Source: Acidobacteriota bacterium
GTDB taxonomy: Bacteria; Acidobacteriota; Terriglobia; Terriglobales; Acidobacteriaceae
NCBI GenBank assembly: GCA_023410055.1
Contig: JAEYQK010000041.1
Location: 1-64,000, forward strand
DNA: 64,000 nt
Reading direction: 5' to 3'
Shown: piece after piece, positions 1 through 9,584 of the stretch
Layout: each line of letters begins with the position of its first letter
How positions within the stretch are numbered: the first letter of the stretch is position 1
The notes under the pieces: generated by a model
The model's input: only the letters and a program-made list of their open reading frames with translations
The model's database searches: none
Told to the model about the DNA's origin: nothing
Program-made: the position numbers and the translations under genes

Positions 1-2496
1 GCCCAGGTCGACCCTCGGTTTCGCAATAACCCGCTCGTACGAGGTGAACCGGAGATTCGTTTCTATGCTGGCTTCCCGCTGATCACGCCGAAGGGATTTG
101 CTATCGGAACACTTGCGGTGATGGATAGAGTTCCTCGCGAGCTCGATACCACACAAAGGCAGATCCTTACCCTGCTCGCGAAACACTTGATTGAGCATCT
201 TGAGTCACAACGGAGCGCCGGCGAGAGCACAGCTACTCTGCGCGCGATGATTGAAGCGAATCCTCTGGCCGTAATGGCTCTCGATCTGCACGGAAAAGTT
301 CTTCTTTGGAACGAGCGTGCCGAGCAGATCTTCGGGTACACGCGCGAAGAGGTACTCGGAAAGTCTTCTCCTTTGGTTCCTCCGGAAGATGAAGGCACAC
401 ACGCCGAGATTATGGATCGCCTGTTGAGGGGGGAGCCCTTGTTGCGGCTAGAGAACCGCCGCGGCATTCACAAGGGCGGTCACTTTGTCGATGTGAACAT
501 TTCCATTTCTGCGATCCGAAATGATAAGGGCAAGATCATCGGCAGTCTCGGAATGCTCGACGACATCACCGAGCGAAAGAAAATCGAGCGAAACCTCATT
601 CAGTTTGGCAGCCTTGTCGAATCCTCTGGCGACGCTATTATTGGCGGTACGGTTGACGGCATCATTACAGCCTGGAATCGAGGTGCCGAGCGTCTGTACG
701 GGTACACCGCGGACGAAATGATCGGGCAGTCGATAGCTCGAATCTACCCTGTCGATCGGCTGCAGGAGCGAGCCTGGATCCTCGACGCGATAAAGCGCGG
801 AGAATCCATTCACAACCTCGAAACCGTGCGCCTGAGAAAAAACGGCGAAGCCGTTGATGTCTCTGTGACAATGTCCATCGTGAAGGACTCAACGGGCAAG
901 CCAATCGCAGTCTCAAACATTGCCCGTGATATCACAGAAAAGAAACGTGCCGAGCGTGAGCTCGAACAAACCCTGTCACTTGTACGGGCTACATTGGAAG
1001 CTACTGCGGACGGCATTCTCGCCCTTGACCGCAAGGGCAGGGTTGTTGGCATCAATCAACGCTTTGCCGAGATGTGGCGGTTGCCGAAGGAGATCGTCGA
1101 AAGGGGTGACACTCAGGCCGGACTCGAATATGCCACAGCTCAAGTGAGGGATCCCGAGTATTTCCAGGAGAAGATCAGGCGCTACTTCGCGGGAGAGCAG
1201 CTTGATTCTTACGATTTCATCGAGTTCAAGGACGGGCGAGTCCTGGAGCGCTACATCCATCCGCAGATCATTAACGCCGAGATTGTCGGTTACGTTTTCA
1301 GCTATCGCGATATAACTCGACGGCGCCAACTCGAAGAACAGCTGCGCCAGGCCCAGAAGATGGAAGCTATCGGTCAGCTCGCGGGCGGCATCGCGCACGA
1401 CTTCAACAACCTGCTCAATGTCATCATCGGCTACACCGAGCTCACAAAGATGAACTTGCCGGCGAACGATCCTTCTCGCGCAAACATCGACCATGTGATG
1501 AAAGCCGCTGAACGCGCGGCGTCACTCACCCGTCAGCTCTTGATCTTTAGTCGCAAGCAGGTAACCAATCTGGAAGTGGTCGATGTAAATAGGATCGTAG
1601 GTGGAATGTCGGCGATGCTTCGCCGTCTCATCGGTGAGGACATTGAGCTGGATCTTTCGCTAGACAAGAGTACAGGTCACGTTAAGGGGGACGTCGGCCA
1701 ACTCGAGCAAGTGGTCATGAACCTCGCGATCAACGCTCGTGATGCCATGCCGACAGGTGGCAAGCTCAGCATAAGGACGCTACGCAAGGTAATCAACGCT
1801 GAGTCTCCCCAGATTTCCAATCTCTCTCCCGGCGACCATGTACTCATCGAAGTTCAGGATACTGGGCAAGGGATTCCTGATGAAATAAGGTCACACATAT
1901 TCGAACCGTTCTTTACTACCAAGGAACCAGGCAAAGGCACGGGTCTGGGACTGGCAACCGTCTACGGCATTGTCCACCAGATTGGCGGGGAAATCGAACT
2001 TTTCAGCTCGCCAGGAAAAGGCGCCACATTCCAGGTCATTCTCCCTGTGGTCAATCAGGGCAGCTCAGACCAGACGGGACAAGCATCCGAAGTGGCGACC
2101 GGCGGGCACGAGGTCATTCTGGTAGTTGAAGACGAGGAGAGTCTCCGCAAACTGATTTGCTTCTCACTGTCAAAGCAAGGCTATACCGTACTCGACGCAA
2201 AGCATGGAGCGGAGGCTTTGCTAGTCGCGAACGATTACAAAGGGGTAATCGATATGCTGATTACCGACGTCGTGATGCCGGGCATGCGTGGTTGGGAACT
2301 AGCTCACAAGATGACGCAACTTTGCCCCGGAATCCGTGTACTCTACATTTCCGGTTATACCGACCGTGCTGTTCTAGACCCGACAGCTCTCGGGGACAAT
2401 GCAGCGTTCTTACAAAAACCGTTCACGCCTAGTGCGCTTACCCACAAAGTGCGAGCGTTTCTGGAGTCGAAGCAGACTAGCCGGGACCCAGAATGA
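1..2496 (+). CDS. Hybrid sensor histidine kinase, GAF-PAS-PAS-PAS-HisKA-HATPase-REC (5' partial)
   Basis: The reading frame is open from base 1 and encodes the end of a GAF domain (FYAGFPLITPKGFAIGTL, then VMDRVPREL), so the true start lies upstream of the window; the ATG at 118 is internal. Counting from that ATG, three PAS domains follow (about 42-160, 165-285, 290-405), then a HisKA domain with phospho-acceptor His427 in GGIAHDFNN. An HATPase domain with N, G1 (DTGQGIP) and G2 (GTGLGLATVYG) boxes follows, and a C-terminal receiver with Asp717 in LITDVVMPG. No membrane segment is visible, so it is probably a cytosolic hybrid kinase that senses ligands or redox state through PAS/GAF and passes phosphate to its own receiver. 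The input signal is unknown. An unlinked phosphotransfer or output protein is expected, as none lies beside it here. Confidence 0.93.
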   Translation, partial: AQVDPRFRNNPLVRGEPEIRFYAGFPLITPKGFAIGTLAVMDRVPRELDTTQRQILTLLAKHLIEHLESQRSAGESTATLRAMIEANPLAVMALDLHGKVLLWNERAEQIFGYTREEVLGKSSPLVPPEDEGTHAEIMDRLLRGEPLLRLENRRGIHKGGHFVDVNISISAIRNDKGKIIGSLGMLDDITERKKIERNLIQFGSLVESSGDAIIGGTVDGIITAWNRGAERLYGYTADEMIGQSIARIYPVDRLQERAWILDAIKRGESIHNLETVRLRKNGEAVDVSVTMSIVKDSTGKPIAVSNIARDITEKKRAERELEQTLSLVRATLEATADGILALDRKGRVVGINQRFAEMWRLPKEIVERGDTQAGLEYATAQVRDPEYFQEKIRRYFAGEQLDSYDFIEFKDGRVLERYIHPQIINAEIVGYVFSYRDITRRRQLEEQLRQAQKMEAIGQLAGGIAHDFNNLLNVIIGYTELTKMNLPANDPSRANIDHVMKAAERAASLTRQLLIFSRKQVTNLEVVDVNRIVGGMSAMLRRLIGEDIELDLSLDKSTGHVKGDVGQLEQVVMNLAINARDAMPTGGKLSIRTLRKVINAESPQISNLSPGDHVLIEVQDTGQGIPDEIRSHIFEPFFTTKEPGKGTGLGLATVYGIVHQIGGEIELFSSPGKGATFQVILPVVNQGSSDQTGQASEVATGGHEVILVVEDEESLRKLICFSLSKQGYTVLDAKHGAEALLVANDYKGVIDMLITDVVMPGMRGWELAHKMTQLCPGIRVLYISGYTDRAVLDPTALGDNAAFLQKPFTPSALTHKVRAFLESKQTSRDPE

Positions 2497-2632
2497 GCAC
2501 TTGGCGACATTCAGGATACAGAGGCCAGAGTACAAAATCTCAGATCAGAATCTCACCCGGGTAGGCGCTTTCCTGATTTCTACATCTCTCGCTGTATACT
2601 TCTCTTTTGAATCTAACGTCTGAGACCGCATT

Positions 2633-3571
2633 TTGACCTCACTTCGTTACTACCGCGCTGTGCTGCTCTGGATAGTTGTGTTACCGCTTGCTGGTTGCCT
2701 CTTCCGCTCGCACAGGGTCGAACAGCACGTCAGCAACGCGCCCTTGAAGACCGCCAGTCAGCAGGAGCTAGTGGCTTGGCTGAATGCCGAAGCTGCGCAG
2801 GTCAATACAATGAACGCGACCGTCGACATTGCCGCCGATGTCGGTGGAGCCAAAAAGGGAAAGGTCACTCAATACCAGGAGATCCGCGGCTACATTCTTG
2901 TACGCAAACCGGAGATGCTGCGCATGATCGGTCTCATGCCCATCGTGCGCAATCGCGCGTTCGATATGGTCAGCAACGGCTTGAACTTCAAACTGTGGAT
3001 TCCCCCGAAAAACAAATTCTACGTCGGCAGTAACAACGACGTTTCAACGACGTCGGGAAATCCTCTGGAAAACTTGCGCCCGAAAATCATTTACGACGCA
3101 CTGCTTCTCCAACAGGTAGTCGGGCAGGACCAAATCGCCGTTCTCGACAACGGCACCGAACAGGTGACCGACCCCAAGTCCAAGAAGAAGGTGGACCAAC
3201 CCGATTACGAGCTGCTGATCATTCAGCGCGATCAGTTGAACTGGTATTTGAGCCGCAAGTTCGTATTTAGCAGAACGACCTTGCAGCCTGTCAGACAGAT
3301 CATTTACGACAAAAGAGGCCAGATTGTGACCGATGTCAAGTACGGACTATTCAAGGACTACAGCGGCGTGCAGTTCCCGTCGGTGATTGAGATCAAACGC
3401 CCCGAAGAGGAATACACAATCACGATCGGGCTTGTGAAAGCGACAATCAATCAGCCCCTTACGGACGAGCAGTTTGCGCTGGCTCAACCCCAGGGATCTC
3501 AGATCATTCGGCTTGATCAGAACCAGCACAGCGAAATCCGTCCCGCAGGAGACGGGGAACCACAAAAGTAG
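2633..3571 (+). CDS. Outer-membrane-type lipoprotein, LolA/LolB- or DUF4292-like
   Basis: The 312-residue protein begins with a lipoprotein signal: charged N-terminus, hydrophobic stretch and lipobox LAGC with Cys22. The rest is a soluble beta-rich domain (RGYILVRKPEMLRMIG, LWIPPKNKFYVG) resembling the LolA/LolB and DUF4292 lipoprotein group, which bind lipids or help outer-membrane assembly. The predicted start is TTG, as no upstream ATG is in frame. A good -10 hexamer TATACT lies at 2595-2600, 33 bases before it, suggesting its own promoter after the kinase gene. It may be co-transcribed with the small Trm112-like gene 26 bases downstream. The exact family is inferred from composition and layout. 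Confidence 0.75.
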   Translation: MTSLRYYRAVLLWIVVLPLAGCLFRSHRVEQHVSNAPLKTASQQELVAWLNAEAAQVNTMNATVDIAADVGGAKKGKVTQYQEIRGYILVRKPEMLRMIGLMPIVRNRAFDMVSNGLNFKLWIPPKNKFYVGSNNDVSTTSGNPLENLRPKIIYDALLLQQVVGQDQIAVLDNGTEQVTDPKSKKKVDQPDYELLIIQRDQLNWYLSRKFVFSRTTLQPVRQIIYDKRGQIVTDVKYGLFKDYSGVQFPSVIEIKRPEEEYTITIGLVKATINQPLTDEQFALAQPQGSQIIRLDQNQHSEIRPAGDGEPQK

Positions 3572-3597
3572 CAAAGGGGCGCAATGAGGTTTAGCCA

Positions 3598-3783
3598 ATG
3601 GCCTTTTCCCACGATATCCTCCAAATGCTCGTTTGTCCCGCCTGCAAAGGATCGCTGACATTCGGTTCGAAGCAGGATTCCCTGAAGCAGGATTTCCTAA
3701 GGTGTGTTGAGTGCCATCGCGTCTACCCAGTTCGCGATGGAATCCCCGTACTCCTCATCGACCAGGCGACCATTGAGAAGTAA
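3598..3783 (+). CDS. Trm112-like small zinc-binding protein
   Basis: This 61-residue protein has two CxxC knuckles (Cys13/Cys16 and Cys36/Cys39) and the closing HRVYPVRDGIPVLL segment typical of the Trm112/UPF0434 family. Family members are zinc-ribbon proteins; eukaryotic and archaeal Trm112 activates methyltransferases, while bacterial members are often found near lipid A or methyltransferase genes and are less well understood. Its length matches the family. The ATG is preceded by GAGG about 10 bases upstream. It follows the lipoprotein gene closely and probably shares its transcript. Its partner enzyme is not evident nearby. Confidence 0.85.
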   Translation: MAFSHDILQMLVCPACKGSLTFGSKQDSLKQDFLRCVECHRVYPVRDGIPVLLIDQATIEK

Positions 3784-3965
3784 GTAGGTGCAGACAGGTG
3801 CACAGTCGCGCACAACTTTCATCATATTTGGGGTTCTCTTCTGGGAATTGTGTGCTGCCGCACGATTTCGAATGTAAAGAATTGTGAACGGTATGCCGAT
3901 TGCTGAAACAAAAGACGCTTGCATCTCGTCTATTACGGTGTAAGGCCAAGGGTCGGAGGTGAAAA

Positions 3966-4196
3966 ATGACAGCGGATCGGTTTTCGTTGCCAGAGATGGC
4001 GGCCCTGAGGAGCGAGTTACTGCAGAGCGGCTTGGACTGTCGTCAGTCCGCCGAACTTTTGCAGGTGTTTCTCATGGGGCGAGGCTACGGAGTCTCGCCA
4101 CAGGCAGCCATTGACGCAGTAGGCAGGGTAGAAGTCTCTGGATGCTCTATTGAAGCCATCCAGAGGGAACTCGAGGGCTTGGCGCTCGCGATGTGA
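3966..4196 (+). CDS. Small conserved-type hypothetical protein (76 aa)
   Basis: A 76-residue, mostly helical, soluble protein with no signal peptide and no recognised motif. The start is convincing: GGAGGTG sits just before GAAAAATG. The sequence (LRSELLQSGLDCRQSAELLQ) reads like a small helical bundle with a possible helix-turn-helix flavour, but that is not enough for a DNA-binding call. A strong hairpin about 90 bases downstream (4284-4313) probably ends its transcript. It stands alone between a Trm112-like gene and a permease gene. Function unknown. Confidence 0.6.
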   Translation: MTADRFSLPEMAALRSELLQSGLDCRQSAELLQVFLMGRGYGVSPQAAIDAVGRVEVSGCSIEAIQRELEGLALAM

Positions 4197-4283
4197 CAGG
4201 GTGGCGGCAGCGGTGCCCGCCATGAAACTTTTACATCTAGGCGCAACACAAGTGCGTGGGTTAATCCCACTGGAGCGGGAGCA

Positions 4284-4313
4284 GAGAAGCCGGGTGTACC
4301 AGCCCGGCTTCTC
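4284..4313 (+). terminator. Probable intrinsic terminator
   Basis: An 11-bp perfect stem (GAGAAGCCGGG pairing with CCCGGCTTCTC) with an 8-base loop is followed by CTTTG. It lies between the 76-aa gene and the permease gene. The T-run is short, so termination may be partial. Confidence 0.6.
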
Positions 4314-4440
4314 CTTTGAGCGAGGCGGTGGACTACCTGGGTTTAGCTATCTGTTCTGTTAGGTGCGAGACTCCATGGGGAGAGTTCCTGCGCGGTTTCA
4401 ATTTGCTCATATACTCCAGAGAGCGATAGCATTAGCAGCA

Positions 4441-5718
4441 ATGGCCACGACTCTGCGACCACCCGAGACAGTATCTGCAACGAAGCGCCAGACTGCTGCG
4501 CGGCGCAAGCCTTCTCTAGTAGTCGGCGAGATCGTCAGTTTCGCCGTCGAGAGCCTGCGTGCCAACAAAGTACGATTTGGCCTTACAGCCCTCGGCATGA
4601 TCATCGGCACCGCTTCGCTGATCCTGGTGGTTACGATCGGCCTCACCGGCAAGCAGTACATCCTCGCTCAGATACAGAACATTGGTGCCAACATGATCTA
4701 CACCTGGTACGAGGGTGGTGGCATGTTCGGTAAACAGAACCAGAGCGACTATCTGACCATGGACGACATGCGCGCTGTTCAAGGCGAAGTTCCCGGAATC
4801 AAGGCCTCGTCACCGATGGTTGAGTTGCATGAGACGATCGGCATAGGTGCGGGACGCCAAAAGGACGTTACCATTCTCGGTGTCAGCACCGGGTATGAGC
4901 AGGTCCGGAACCTCATGATGCTCGCAGGCCGCTTCTTCGACGAACAGGACCAGACTGCGCGCAATAAGGTTACTCTGCTGAACGAGATCCTGGCGAAACG
5001 GCTCTACGGAACGCCGGATGAGGCTATCGGACAAACCATAAAGGTTTCCGGGCTGCCTTTCACCGTGATCGGCACGTTCAAGGAGCGTGTCGAGACTTTC
5101 GGACAGTCCGAAGTCTCTGAAGACACGATCCTGATGCCCTACACGACGAGTTTCCTTTTTACCGGCAGCAATAACGTCAAGCAGCTCTTCTTCTCGGTCG
5201 CTGATCCGGCCGACGTCCCACGCGCAACCGATCAGATCAAGTCGGTGCTGCACTCGCGACACCGTCCCGAGTCGATCTACAAGGTTGAGAATCTGACGCA
5301 ACTACTGGATGTCGCCGCCAAAGTTGCCAATGCCCTGACGGCCGTCCTTCTTCTGATCGCGACGGTTACGCTTATTGTAAGCGGCGTAGGCATCATGAAC
5401 ATCATGCTCGCCACGGTTAGTGCCCGCATTCGCGAAATCGGAATTCGAAAAGCAATTGGCGCCACCAATCGCGAGATACGCTATCAATTTCTTGCCGAAG
5501 CGATTTTCATCTCGCTCGCGGGTGGACTCATCGGCATCATCATCGGGCTCGCGCTGCCGCTCTCTGTCCGCTGGTTTACCAGTTTCCGTATTCCCATCGA
5601 CGGACGTTCGGTCATCATCGCACTGCTGGTATCATCTTTGGTCGGCGTGGTCTTCGGCACCGTCCCCGCTACCCGTGCTTCGAAGCTCGATCCGGTTGAG
5701 AGCTTGCGTTACGAATAG
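4441..5718 (+). CDS. MacB/FtsX-type ABC transporter permease
   Basis: This is an inner-membrane permease of the MacB type: one N-terminal transmembrane helix (LTALGMIIGTASLILVVTIG), a large periplasmic MacB_PCD domain, and three C-terminal helices in an FtsX domain ending LDPVESLRYE. Such proteins do not form a pore; they transmit ATP-driven motion to periplasmic partners for export of lipoproteins, peptides or drugs. No ABC ATPase or HlyD-type adaptor gene is adjacent, so the partner must be elsewhere. The frame also extends upstream to a GTG at 4363 and an ATG at 4375. I chose ATG 4441 because the conserved region begins soon after it, but no start has a strong ribosome site, so the 5' end is uncertain. 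Confidence 0.85.
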   Translation: MATTLRPPETVSATKRQTAARRKPSLVVGEIVSFAVESLRANKVRFGLTALGMIIGTASLILVVTIGLTGKQYILAQIQNIGANMIYTWYEGGGMFGKQNQSDYLTMDDMRAVQGEVPGIKASSPMVELHETIGIGAGRQKDVTILGVSTGYEQVRNLMMLAGRFFDEQDQTARNKVTLLNEILAKRLYGTPDEAIGQTIKVSGLPFTVIGTFKERVETFGQSEVSEDTILMPYTTSFLFTGSNNVKQLFFSVADPADVPRATDQIKSVLHSRHRPESIYKVENLTQLLDVAAKVANALTAVLLLIATVTLIVSGVGIMNIMLATVSARIREIGIRKAIGATNREIRYQFLAEAIFISLAGGLIGIIIGLALPLSVRWFTSFRIPIDGRSVIIALLVSSLVGVVFGTVPATRASKLDPVESLRYE

Positions 5719-5792
5719 TACGGGTCTGTGAGTCGGCAACTGATCACAACTTCATCACGGTAATGGGACTAGGACAAGCAGCGCCCAAAAAA

Positions 5793-5818
5793 CAGGCGGA
5801 CGATTGCTCGTCCGCCTG
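5793..5818 (-). terminator. Intrinsic terminator of the GAF-TonB gene
   Basis: A perfect 11-bp stem (CAGGCGGACGA with TCGTCCGCCTG) and 4-base loop lie 20 bases past the stop of the minus-strand gene. On that strand the stem is followed at once by TTTTTT, a textbook Rho-independent terminator. It also separates the gene from the convergent permease gene. Confidence 0.9.
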
Positions 5819-5837
5819 ACAGCTAAAGAAGGACGGC

Positions 5838-7709
5838 CTATTGCGCAGGAGTGAAATCGATAGTCACCCTTACGCTGGAGTCGACGGCCATACCAGACAA
5901 CTGGGCAGGCCTGTAGCGCCACTGTTTGACAGCATCAATTGCTGCTTGTCGCAAAAGCATCGGACCCGAGATCACATCCACCCTGCCGACGCTCCCATCC
6001 TTGCGGACTTCCGTCTGCAACTCCACCGACCCCCTCTGTCTGGTGCGTCTCGCTATGTCCGGATACGTCGGAGAGACACGACGAATGACCTGCGCCGGAG
6101 TAGGATCGCTCGCCGCTCGTTTAGGCATAGCAGCGTTTGACCCGGCAAGCTGCGGGGCTCCACCCGAGAACGCTAACTGAGGTGGCGCTTGGTCTTCCAC
6201 GGCCGAGTTCTGACGAGGAGCACTGCCAGGAGCTATGACGATTCCTGGCTGTGTCGGTTTGGCAGCTGGGGCAGTAGCTGTCGGCGTGGTCGATGTGACT
6301 GCTGCCACACGAGGTTGGGACGCGGTCGTCGTCGCTGGGGTCGCAGTCGGTGCCGCTGCCGGAGCTGTTGCACTCGCAGCCGGAATTGCCGAAGCCGGGG
6401 TGGAAGCCACTACCGCTGGTTGGGGCGGTGTTGCCGAAGATTTCTTCATCATCATTCCGGCCGCCACGGCACCAACCACTATCAGAGCCGCCACCACTCC
6501 GATGATAATCTTCTTCATCGAATTGGATTCGGGCTCTTGCTCAGCACTGAGGCCCTTCCATTCGACAGTTCCCTTGCGCTGCGCAACTGCCGTCTCTGGC
6601 TTGGCAGCCGTTGACTTGTCGCTTCGGCCGCCAATGGCATCAACGGACGTCGCGGGGGCCTTGATCTCATCACGTGACACGCCCTCGTCCGACTTCGCTT
6701 TCGGGGGCTCCTTTATTTCGTGCTTGGGAAGGTCCTTCTTCGTGACGGGTGTTTGTGCTGATACCTTAACGGGTCTCGCCGGCACCTCCGTCTTCTTCAG
6801 CTTAGGCTCTTCCGTCGGCTGAGCGATGGGCTCAATTCTTTCCCGCACCGGCTCCGGCTGCATCTGCGGAATCGGAGCTGGCTTTGGGCGTTCAACTGTC
6901 GGAGCTACCCGAGCAGACACCTTCACCGGAGCGTTTTCGCGGTTCCTGACTTTTTCAGGTATGACGATTGGATCTGATTCCAATACGTCTAGGTGTTCCT
7001 CAAGCGATTCACACTGCACGTCTGCTATGGCCGGTTTCTGTCGAACCGGCTCGGGTTTCGGCGCTTCATACTTGGGTTGTTCACGCGTTGGAGGTTCGTA
7101 CTTCGGGGTCTCAACCTTTTGGGCTTGGGGCTTCGGTGGTTCTGGAGCCTGCTGAACCGGCTCGGGCTCACTTTGCACCGGCGCGGCAGATTCGCTCTCG
7201 TCGCCATTGTTCCCGGGCCAGACCTGCTGAATGAACGCGCCGCCACCCAGCGCTGTGGCGATCTGGTCGGCCATCGTTCGAAGAACCGCAAGGTCCGTCC
7301 GCGTAAAAGCACTTGGAGCGGAAGCGAACACCGCCAGCACTCCCAACATGGTTGTAGATCCCGCGATGGGCGTAACGATGAAGGAACGTGTATTCAGCTG
7401 CCGACAGATTTCCGCATCCACTCGGGGATCTTTGTCGGAATCCTCAATGTGGATCGGGACACCTTTCAACACCGCCTGTCCAGTCAGGCTGCCCTCGACA
7501 GCGTTGCGCGCACCCACGTCGGGCGCAATATTCCCGCTGCTGGCGCGCGTGATCAAGTAGTCACCATCGCGCAAAGCAATTGCGGCGCCGCCTGCATCTG
7601 TGAATACCCGAGCCCGGGTCACGATCTCGTTGAGTGCTACTTCAATCGGCTTGTTTGCGACCAACCGTCGCCCATCCGCTGCGTTTGTAGAAGACACCAG
7701 GGACCCCAT
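5838..7709 (-). CDS. GAF domain - proline-rich linker - TM - TonB C-terminal domain fusion
   Basis: The 623-residue protein has an N-terminal GAF domain (about 20-170, with AFTRTDLAVLRTMADQIATA), a long Pro/Lys/Glu-rich linker and one transmembrane helix near residues 400-420 (IIIGVVAALIVVGAVAAG). An Ala/Thr/Pro-rich spacer and a TonB C-terminal domain follow (about 535-620, with SPTYPDIARRTRQRGSVELQ and VKQWRYRPA). The GAF would lie in the cytoplasm and the TonB domain in the periplasm, coupling a cytosolic signal to an outer-membrane receptor or envelope process. The ATG at 7709 is favoured over an in-frame TTG at 7721, because GGGGGGA lies directly upstream of it with good spacing. ExbB/ExbD genes are not nearby. 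Most TonB proteins lack a GAF domain, so this architecture is unusual. Confidence 0.88.
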   Translation of the reverse strand: MGSLVSSTNAADGRRLVANKPIEVALNEIVTRARVFTDAGGAAIALRDGDYLITRASSGNIAPDVGARNAVEGSLTGQAVLKGVPIHIEDSDKDPRVDAEICRQLNTRSFIVTPIAGSTTMLGVLAVFASAPSAFTRTDLAVLRTMADQIATALGGGAFIQQVWPGNNGDESESAAPVQSEPEPVQQAPEPPKPQAQKVETPKYEPPTREQPKYEAPKPEPVRQKPAIADVQCESLEEHLDVLESDPIVIPEKVRNRENAPVKVSARVAPTVERPKPAPIPQMQPEPVRERIEPIAQPTEEPKLKKTEVPARPVKVSAQTPVTKKDLPKHEIKEPPKAKSDEGVSRDEIKAPATSVDAIGGRSDKSTAAKPETAVAQRKGTVEWKGLSAEQEPESNSMKKIIIGVVAALIVVGAVAAGMMMKKSSATPPQPAVVASTPASAIPAASATAPAAAPTATPATTTASQPRVAAVTSTTPTATAPAAKPTQPGIVIAPGSAPRQNSAVEDQAPPQLAFSGGAPQLAGSNAAMPKRAASDPTPAQVIRRVSPTYPDIARRTRQRGSVELQTEVRKDGSVGRVDVISGPMLLRQAAIDAVKQWRYRPAQLSGMAVDSSVRVTIDFTPAQ

Positions 7710-7915
7710 AAGTCCCCCCAAATAGGAACTGTCCGCGAGAGAAAGAATAAGTTAACGCGGTGCCGCATATCTTCTCACACGCGTGTTCTGCAAGCTACTG
7801 TATTAAAGGCACTTTGTGCGGTGACTAACGAACATCGTTACTACGTGAACCTTTGGGTATTTATCAAGTTACCTTCTTGGGTTTATTTTTCTTCACCTAC
7901 CCTTGAAAGGGGATT

Positions 7916-8164
7916 ATGAGAGAGGAAGAAATGAAATCCATACTCGATGTGATCCATGAGAAAGAAGAAATTCTGCGGCAGCGTCAACAACAGATCAAGA
8001 TGCTCGAAGAGCAACTTGCAAAGCTTCGTATCGCCGCCGATATCATGGCAGACGACGACGAAGTTCTCACGGTGAACTCGCCCGAGATGATGCCCGTAGC
8101 GCCGGCACCCAAAACCAATGGCCGTACGGTTGCCGCTCCGAGCTCGACAAAGAATTGGCCGTAA
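7916..8164 (+). CDS. Small coiled-coil hypothetical protein (82 aa)
   Basis: An 82-residue protein whose first 45 residues form a charged heptad-type helix (EILRQRQQQIKMLEEQLAKL), followed by a Pro/Ala-rich, probably disordered tail. AAAGGGG precedes the ATG with proper spacing, supporting translation. It is divergent from the GAF-TonB gene across a 206-base intergenic region that probably holds both promoters. No enzymatic motif is present; it could be a small adaptor or oligomerising protein. Function unknown. Confidence 0.65.
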   Translation: MREEEMKSILDVIHEKEEILRQRQQQIKMLEEQLAKLRIAADIMADDDEVLTVNSPEMMPVAPAPKTNGRTVAAPSSTKNWP

Positions 8165-8491
8165 TCGAAGGTTCCAGTCTGTTACTTGTTGTTGCCCCAC
8201 CTTCGTAGGCTATTCGGACCTCCCAGCATTTCACCATCGAGTTATGGCGCTCACCGCCCCGAGATGACGATCGGGACGGTGGTGTGTCAATGCTGCCCAT
8301 TCTTTCATCCCCGGCGGCACGGAATGGGGCCATCTTGTGTTCGCCGGCTGTAACGCCGGACCCACCGGACGATACACCAGCCGAGTAGCTCGCCCTTACG
8401 AGTCATCATTTGCTTTCCCTATTCCAACTATCGGCAGAACATGGGCAAACTCTGCATCACCGCGATCCTGAGTTCAATCCAACAAAGTGAG
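8165..8491. other. Intergenic stretch, no gene seen
   Basis: About 330 bases between the coiled-coil gene and the DMT transporter. No open frame with a ribosome site and no strong terminator hairpin was found. The short inverted match CGCCGGC...GCCGG near 8343-8360 is weak. The promoter of the transporter gene presumably lies here but I could not pick it with confidence. Confidence 0.5.
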
Positions 8492-9445
8492 ATGAATAAG
8501 ACAGAGAAAGATGGATTGATCTTTGCCGCTGCTAGTGTGTTTGCCTGGGGACTGACCGGAGTTTTTGTGCGGCTTCTTCCCGGCTTTTCCGGACTCTTCA
8601 TCACCGGAATTCGCTTCCTGATAGCTCTCGTGGTTACGTTGCCATTCGTTCTTCTGGACAGCGAGCGCCGGTCGCACCTTGTGCCCGCCCTCCGCAGCGC
8701 CACCTCGTGGTCGCTCGGTACGGCGCTTGTGATCTATTACCTCCTGGCGGTCTCGGCCTACAAATATGGATCGGTCGGCGAGGTCGCGCTTTTCCTCGGC
8801 ACCGCACCCGTCTTCGTCATCGTGGCAAAAGCGCTGCGCGGTACGCGAGTCGACCGGAAAGAAAAGATTGGAGCCGCAGTCGCGATGCTGGGAGTCGCGC
8901 TAGTCCTCGCACCCAAGCTCGCACCGAGTAGCGGAATCTCCGGCGTTCGTCTGCTTGGGATCGCGCTGGCAATCCTATCCGCCGCCGCCTCAGCTCACTA
9001 CACGGGGATGTCGAGAGCGTCGAGGCAGAACGGCGAAGAACTCGACGCAGTCGTTGTTTCAGTTATAGCCTTCGCAATTGGCGCCGCGCTTCCGCTGACC
9101 GCGAGCGGGTTGCTCGGACAAATTCGTATGGCCGCCCTTCACGGCCACGCGCTAAAGACCTTTGTTGCGCTGTCGGTGATTTCAACCGCATTGCCGTCCA
9201 TTGCCTATGCTGTGGCGTCCCGGAGCTTGCGACCAACTGTAACAACCACGATCCAGCTTATGATTCCTGTCATTGCCACCATTGCCGCCGCAGCGATCCT
9301 CCATGAGAGGCCATCACTCTGGCTGGTACCGGGCGCGGCGCTCGTACTCTTCGGAATCGTGTTCATGTTCCGCGAACCGGCGCCTTCAACTGCAACCGCC
9401 CGAGTTCACGTCAGAGAGATACCAGAATTTGCAGGCGGCGACTAG
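8492..9445 (+). CDS. DMT-superfamily (EamA) transporter
   Basis: About 317 residues with ten predicted transmembrane helices arranged as two EamA repeats: the first opens with GLIFAAASVFAWGLTGVFVR, the second with GIALAILSAAASAHYTGMS. Proteins of this type move metabolites, amino acids or drugs across the inner membrane, and substrate cannot be read from sequence. The ATG at 8492 is chosen because AGTGAG stands just before it and the hydrophobic region starts soon after. An upstream in-frame ATG at 8441 would add 17 residues that look non-native. The gene appears monocistronic. Confidence 0.88.
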   Translation: MNKTEKDGLIFAAASVFAWGLTGVFVRLLPGFSGLFITGIRFLIALVVTLPFVLLDSERRSHLVPALRSATSWSLGTALVIYYLLAVSAYKYGSVGEVALFLGTAPVFVIVAKALRGTRVDRKEKIGAAVAMLGVALVLAPKLAPSSGISGVRLLGIALAILSAAASAHYTGMSRASRQNGEELDAVVVSVIAFAIGAALPLTASGLLGQIRMAALHGHALKTFVALSVISTALPSIAYAVASRSLRPTVTTTIQLMIPVIATIAAAAILHERPSLWLVPGAALVLFGIVFMFREPAPSTATARVHVREIPEFAGGD

Positions 9446-9584
9446 TACCGGTAGTTCCCCGCTTACGCCAGGTCCAGACCTCTGCTCGCACAAAAATAGT
9501 GCACAAAACCGACGGAAGGTGTAATGTATTCCAATCCGTAAATCGACCCAATTGGGTCAATAATTCATTTTTCGAGCTGCCTCC

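Noticed and set aside
7710..7721. TTG start for the GAF-TonB gene
   Set aside because: The ATG at 7709 has GGGGGGA immediately upstream, a far better site.
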